Made by a program: the position numbers and the translations under genes. Below are positions 58,179 to 64,000 of a DNA stretch of 64,000 bases, in pieces. This DNA comes from Terfezia claveryi (Eukaryota; Ascomycota; Pezizomycetes; Pezizales; Pezizaceae). The stretch's first letter is position 1. Each line of letters starts with the position of its first letter. The notes below the pieces were generated by a model. It did not search any database. It had not been told where the DNA came from and saw nothing but the letters and a program-made list of their open reading frames with translations. Location of the stretch: NCBI GenBank assembly GCA_015179025.1, contig WHUX01000220.1:21781-85780 (forward strand). The letters are read 5' to 3'.

Positions 58179-61100
58179 GGATCATAGTGATATTTCATTA
58201 CTAAGTATCATCAATGTCCATATTGATAACTAAGTATAGTAATATTTATTATTTAGTACAATTTCATGTTCATTAGTACTAATGAAATTGATCTTCTTTT
58301 CTTTTTTTTTTTTTTTTCTTTTTTAATTTAAAAGTACTTATTACTATTTCATCTTCCCTGTATTATATTTGGTTATCATATTCTGGAGGAGGAATAATCT
58401 AGCCTCTGAAGAAAATTCATTTTGCATTCATGAGCAAGACAATATTTGTATTTAGACTATCCTTCAGAAGAACCGTATGGCTTTCTGGGCAAGATGGTCC
58501 TAATTATAAATCAACAAAATTCTCAAGTAGGACAGAACAAAGTCATATAAGCTTCTTATCTATGCAATTAAGTCATTCAGGCTGATATATTACTAGCATA
58601 CAGTATTTGGGCAGGCTGCGAATATACAACCAAATATATATGCAGACAATATATCAAGTACTTGGTATGTTTATAGACTACTACATCTACTGGCAAACAA
58701 TGATTTTTGTTAGTTTAAAAATAATACACCTGATAGGTAGTCTGGATCAGACCCTCATAGAGGTAACAGAGACCATTATACCTAGTGAGTATATTACCAT
58801 CTACCTATTTTCTTACCTTTACTGCATAAGCTTGACCTATATCTTTAAACTGATAAGGATCATTATATACTAGTAGATGTGATACCTGTTCCAGAGTAGA
58901 GAAAACATTCTACCTATCTTGAGTCAGTTAGAAAGACGTTAAGTGTGTTAAGTTAAATTGGGATTATCATGGATAAGAGTCTAGTATTTAAGATGCACTG
59001 GAAAAGTAGGATCCTAAACACTTAGAAAATGCTAGGACAGCTTAATGGCCAGGATAACTCGAATTGGGTTATAAGCACCAATAGCTAGAGAAGGGCTTAT
59101 CAAGGTGTAGTACTGTAGGGTCTAGAATAGTAGAGACAAAGGGACTAGAAAGAGGAATTCGAGAAGTTACAGTCTCAAGCACTCAAGAATTGTATCAATG
59201 CGATGTATAGTTCAAGATGAGACCTAGTAAGCCAAAATACAGGGGTAGAGAACCTAAAAATGGTTATAGATGCAGCTCAAGCTAGACTTATGAGAAAGAT
59301 ATATGAGATCCTAAGGTGCTAGTTAATCTATGGCTTGATAATAGTATACTTGAAGAAACCCTAGAATGACTTTGGAAGACTATCTAAACTACAGGATAAT
59401 CTGAAGGAAGGGGGCTCTACCTCGCTAGTATCAGTAATATAGAGCAAGGTAGGGACTTGGGAGACTAAAAGAAAATGAAAGTGAAAAGTTAAGTATTGGA
59501 GGATCAATTAGAGTAGTGACATATCAGTAGTAAACTTGGAGCTATCATAGGATAATAAACTACACTAGTGGACAAAAAAGATTGAGGGAGTAAAAGCAGA
59601 TATGGTAATAGTATATCCAGATAGCAAGGTTGAGGAGGAGTAGTATTTGGAAAGAGGGATAAAGAAAAAAGTGTTGGGATAGATATGTAAATGGTATGGG
59701 ATGGCAGATTCACTACTATTAGAAAAGCTCTAGAAAAGACACTTTTAGACTGGAAGGTTTTGATCTGACAAACTTAATGGCAGTAATTGCAGCTCTCAAA
59801 AAGGCAAGATGAAGAGGAAAAGCAAGGATGAGGAATATATAGTTGGCGGTGAATAGAATTTAAGGAGAAGCTAGAGAAGCTGGGATTAGGGGTAGTGGAT
59901 AAGAACCCATGAAGGCATTCCTAGCAATGAGAGAGTAAATATTTTCATGCAGAAAGGAGTAGGGGACTTGTTTCTTAAGGAGCCTCTAATTACAGAGGTA
60001 GAAACTTAGTACTATGCCAAATATCGAGAAGGCCGGTATGCTCCGTCCAGAGCATGCTACAAGATCTGGTATTGGATATCTAATTCCCTCCTCAAAGGAA
60101 TATTCAGAAATTTGAGGTTATGAATGATATATAGCTGGAATATAATAAGACCTCCTCTAGCAGAATTGACTTTGAAACCTACAAAATGGACAAAGAAGGT
60201 GCTGCTACTACCTATTAAGACTATCCCCTCTAGGACAGTCTGTAGACATCAAACGTCTACAGCAACAGGGTCTTCTTACAGCTATATCACTCTCAAAACC
60301 TCTTATGATATTCCTCTAGGAGATCTTTTAGGATAGTGCTGTAGATGATTTATCAGAAAATACAGAAACATTAATTTGTCTATCAGAAAATAGGCAGAAG
60401 AGGATGGTTAAATGGATAACTAAGTCTATTGTTACCAGAAGAGAAGGCTTAACAACATCTATTACTAGACAACTTTTGAGCTTAGTAAACTAAATTGGAT
60501 AATTCGGTGGACCTAATAGGCTGGATTAATAGCAGGCATATAGCATTAGTCTATCTATAGGGGAAAGAGATTGGCTAAAGATAGGGGAATTAGAAAGAGA
60601 TGGGTGAGCAGGTAAGTATAGAAGGGAACAAAAGCCTAATTATGCCTATAGTAGCTTGGAGGGGAGAGTGGGTAAGAAGTGTAGTAGCAAAGGCTATTAT
60701 TTATTAGGGAAGGGCTGTTGAGCGTAGTAGTAGAAAAAAAGGTTATTTCTGTTGTATTGATCAAGAGGTAGGGTGGTTAGGTAAATGAGAGTACTAAACC
60801 TTCAAAGTCGAGGAACAGGGCTGTCTCATAGCCTTAGACTATACAAATATATAGACTCTAAAAAAAAGGATTTTGCAATCTCTACCTAACCAAGGTTACC
60901 TTAAATATTATACAACTACTAACAACTGGGTCCTATATTAAGTATAGATTTATATACAATCTTTAAGAATAAATTGGGAGGTATAGTCAATTAGAGCAAT
61001 ATAATAATACCCAAGAATAGAGGATAATAAGGGTGGAGGGAGCTGAAGAGATAACTTAGGTAAGCTTGAAAGAAGAGATAGGAGGTCTATAAGTAGCCAA

Positions 61101-62015
61101 AGAAATTTCAGTAGGTTTTCTTAACATAGATGATGAGGTGTTGATTGATAGTTTGAGAAGGGACCTTTGATTTTGAAAAGGTTAAGAAGATGGATAAAGG
61201 GGAGTGAAAGCAGATAGGGAAGTTGTTGCTTTAAATATACGGTATGCTTTTTGGATAAACATCCTATAAAGGATATCAATATGGGGGTTGTAAGAATTCT
61301 TGCAGGAGATAGAGCAGTATGTAAAGAGAGGAGGCAATAGCTAGTGGAGGTATTCGAATTGAGGTTGGATACTTGGGAGTGGTCTAGACTAAGATAATGA
61401 TTTTGAGAAAAAACATACATCTATGCCACACACCATCATATGCCATTATTGCTAAAACTACCATATTTACTTCAATCTATCACTACCCACATACATAAGG
61501 ACCTTACATTCATACATATACAAATATTCTATATATATTATAGTTGAGTCACTCTAGTTTACCATGTAGGACCACTATATACTTTGGCTTCCCTATGATA
61601 TTCATTCTTACTCTAAAGTTCTAACATATATAGATAATGCTATAGAGTTAAAAACTAAGCAAGTCTTTACCTGCATTAGTTAGTATTACTATCTGATATA
61701 CTACATAGATATACTATTGTAATAAATCCACACATGCATCTATGTACCCAATTGTAATATAGAGAGACTTGGCATGTCTATAATATTAGATACATCATCT
61801 AAGACTAAGGTGTGGCTCAAAGGAATGATCATTGTGGAATATACTATATTTCAGAGTACTCAACACCTCTGGATATGTATGTGCTCATACAAGGTATAAC
61901 TCTTATAACTTCGCTGTTGCACCATTACCAATACACCTATCTAATTCCCATATAAATAACTCCCATGCCTGTACTGACAATATCTCAGAGCTGAGAAAAC
62001 TCATACAATCTTAGG
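58179..62015. other. Decayed, moderately AT-rich sequence, no gene recognised
   Basis: Contains a poly-T/CT run at 58290-58325. From about 58900 to 61450 the plus strand is purine-rich, which hints at an old coding element on this strand. Frames are short and none shows a domain I can name (longest 58607-58873 plus, 61121-61420 minus). Confidence 0.45.
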
Positions 62016-62536
62016 TGTCACAACCGTGTTCTTAGTCTTGATTTGACACTCGAACAGGCTTGTTCGGGTGTCGTGCTGTTTTGACACTCGAACAGGCTTG
62101 TTCGGGTGTCGTCGATGGGTGATTGCTATTTTAGCTTCCGAGATAGGAATCTCGTGAAGCTTATTCCTTCCACGGCCTTGGCTTGGAATCATGTATATAT
62201 ATCTTCGTCCCTCCGCCCTCTCGTTAGATCCCCATCCAACGTCTTGTATATCTAATACAGGGCCTTGCTTCTCTCCACGTTGGTGCATCTCCCTTGTGCA
62301 CCTCCTTGCCTTGCCTCGCCTTGTCTCTGCAGCCCAGCTGCCTCCCTTGACATACGCGGCAACTGCTTCCGCATGTCTCGTGTCCCTTGCCCTCTGCCTC
62401 TCTTGCCTCTTGCCCTTGCCTCCCGTCTCAGCCTCCCCCTGGTCACACACGTAGCGTTTCTACGTGTGTGTTATCCTAGCCTTGCCCTTTCCCCGGCGTA
62501 CCCCTTAGTCGCCTTGCCCCTAGAGTCGTCGTTACA
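62016..62536 (+). repeat. LTR of another Gypsy family with two hairpin repeats
   Basis: Runs from TGTCACAACCG to GTCGTTACA (521 bp). GACACTCGAACAGGCTTG followed by TTCGGGTGTC occurs twice (62045-62072 and 62082-62110), as in the E1 LTR, but the rest of the LTR differs from E1. No target duplication is seen around it, so it is probably the 5' LTR of a longer element, not a solo LTR. Confidence 0.65.
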
Positions 62537-62572
62537 CTACGTTGGATCCTTTGGACCAACTGGTACGCAGTC

Positions 62573-62635
62573 ATGTCAGGAGCAGCTCTCCCACCACCCG
62601 CTGTCAAGTTTCAAACCTGGAGGAGCATCAGCAAA
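62573..62635 (+). pseudogene. Possible gag N-terminus after the 62016-62536 LTR
   Basis: ATG at 62573 gives MSGAALPPPAVKFQTWRSIS before the sequence changes into the palindromic element C2 at about 62636. Position after an LTR is the only support. Confidence 0.35.
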
Positions 62636-62737
62636 AATAATATTTTCGTCCTGTGCGTCAGACGCATGTAACGCACGGGACGATAACTCAAAATCAGGAC
62701 GCGAACGCTTGTTGCGCCAGCGTCCTGACGCACTGGG

Positions 62738-63005
62738 ACGTTGCTCACACGCCTGGGACGCAACACCAATTCTTGGCAGTTGCGCTCGCGTCTAGGATGC
62801 ACTGTGACGTTGCTCACACGCCTGGGACGCAACACCAATGCTGGGCAGTTGCTCTCGCATCTGGGACGCACTGGGACTTTGCCACCGCGCTTGGGACGCA
62901 CTGGAACGTTGCCCCCTCGCCTGGGACGCAACACCAATGCTGGGCAGTTGCTCTCGCATCTGGGATGCACTGGGATGTTGCCCCCGTGCCTGGGACGCAA
63001 GCATA
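62738..63005 (+). repeat. 69-bp tandem repeats in C2
   Basis: About four units, some partial, with ACGCACTGGGACGTTGC, CGCCTGGGACGCAACACC and GGGCAGTTGCTCTCGC in each. 69 is a multiple of three, so all six frames tend to stay open and produce false ORFs. Confidence 0.88.
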
Positions 63006-63674
63006 CATGCAACCTTTGTCCCGACGCACTTGGTGGGTAAACACAACCCGCTTACAGCTTGCATCTGCTACGTTCTTACACCAGCCAGCTATGTAGCCGG
63101 GTTTGCAACCTTTGAATATGCATGCAGCAGAAATCTTCATTGTATTCGCCAATTATTATATACACAGAGAGGTATTTAGCAATAGATATGTACACGGAAC
63201 ATGTGTGCAGCAACACTCGCTCTAACCCTTGGCCTAGGCTTCGCTCTAACTCTCATTGTATCAATCGCTCTAACTCTCGCTCTACCAACCAGACTACTCT
63301 CGCTCTAATGCTCGCTCTAATGCTCTCTCTAATACTCGCTGTAATATGTTGGGAATAATGAGCAAAGGGAAAAAGCGCGGGGAAGGGAAGTATATATACA
63401 GGGAAACCATAGTTGCCAAGGCCGACTGCTAAGGCCGACAATTTAGACTTTCCGAAGACAATGAGATAGGGGATAATAAGAGAAGTGGCACGACAGTGAT
63501 CAACGGCGCTCAGCCCCCCTTTCGCACGCGGGTGCCGTACTACTCAATGCCTGGCCTGGTAATAGTCATATTGGGAAATCGTAGTCGTGGTACTGCGAAC
63601 GAGACAAGTACTGCGATATGTGCGGAGTTCACGCTTTGTGATATATCCCGTAGGAATTCATGCATGCGCGGGCT

Positions 63675-64000
63675 CATATAAGTATATATATGCGAGAAAC
63701 CCATGTGCTCGCTGCTTATATATATATATGCGAGAAATCCATGCATTCGCGGGCTTACATATATATATATGCGAGAAACTCGTGCTTTTGGAGACTTATT
63801 TATATATGTGCGAGACACTCGTGCTTTTGGAGACTTATATATATATGTGCGAGAAACTCGTGCTTTTGAAGACATATATATATATATGCGAGAAATCCAT
63901 GCATTCGCAGACTTATATATATATATGTGAGAAATCCATACATTCGCAGGCTTATATATATATATATACGAGAAACTCGTGCTTTTGAGACATATTATAT
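63675..64000. repeat. AT-rich minisatellite of C2
   Basis: Units of roughly 50 bp built from TATATATATGCGAGAAAC, TCGTGCTTTTGGAGAC and ATCCATGCATTCGC. These are the same words as in the C1 centre. Confidence 0.88.

Larger units (their letters stand above)
62636..64000. mobile_element. C2, left half of a second palindromic element (cut by the window end)
   Basis: The tip AAAAATAATATTTTCGTCC resembles the inverse of the C1 right tip. The order then follows the C1 left half: GC-rich repeats, ATTCGCCAATTATTATATAC, CTCGCTCTAA repeats (63215-63345), then the conserved core GGCCGACAATTTAGACTTTC and GTGCCGTACTA, and the AT-rich minisatellite. The right half lies outside the window. Confidence 0.75.

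Noticed and set aside
62653..63152. Several long frames on both strands
   Set aside because: Explained by 69-bp tandem repeats (a multiple of three) in C2.

Overview
This window is repeat-rich eukaryotic DNA, almost certainly from a filamentous fungus and most likely an agaricomycete (Basidiomycota). The evidence is short introns with GT...AG ends and CTAAC-type branch points, a FunK1-type fungal kinase gene, chromodomain Ty3/Gypsy elements, a Plavaka-type transposase relic (a family best known from mushrooms) and a DUF6532-like gene relic. The species cannot be named from the sequence. Only one convincing intact host gene is present: the two-exon FunK1-like kinase at 54018-56996 (minus strand). 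Nearly everything else is nested transposons and the genes they broke.

Layout. 1-13563: a plus-strand chromodomain Gypsy element (E1, 5' end outside the window), split inside reverse transcriptase by a complete minus-strand Gypsy element (A, 1997-10952, 5-bp target duplication TTTAT). 13564-20422: two decayed host-like or repeat-borne genes. P1 (14096-15286) is unknown. P2 (15736-20422) has several introns and looks DUF6532-like; it is broken by a solo LTR (15885-16355, duplication GATGG) and a 2.4-kb palindromic element (C1, about 17042-19481). 20985-23226: fragments of the palindromic family, of a hAT-type MITE and of a hAT transposase. 23235-26540: a decayed Gypsy gag with its LTR, inserted in a second, inverted and AT-shifted copy of P1. 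26701-30854: Plavaka-type transposase relic split by a 958-bp hAT MITE (duplication TTCATAAG). 31300-46300: a very AT-rich decayed minus-strand Gypsy element, split in reverse transcriptase by an element with about 745-bp terminal inverted repeats (D), itself split by a second copy of the A family (B, 33487-42440, duplication GCAAG). 46300-49800: AT-rich, CpG-depleted relics. 50592-52920: a 5'-truncated LINE. 53074-53701: a small pogo-like TA-flanked element carrying a 55-codon ORF. 54018-56996: the kinase gene. 57425-57575: a LINE 3'-end fragment. 58117-62015: unrecognised decayed sequence. 62016-64000: another LTR with a possible gag start, then the left half of a second palindromic element (C2).

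How it fits together. The window is a stratigraphy of insertions: the oldest layers (AT-rich Gypsy, Plavaka, inverted P1 copy) carry C-to-T/G-to-A type stops and have almost lost CG dinucleotides. E1, A, B, C1, the solo LTR and the MITE are younger. The features most worth a second look are a 200-codon antisense ORF in the leader of family A/B that starts one base away from the gag start codon, a Cys/His-rich spacer between RNase H and integrase in the same family, the large palindromic elements, and one AT-rich minisatellite shared by two unrelated element families.
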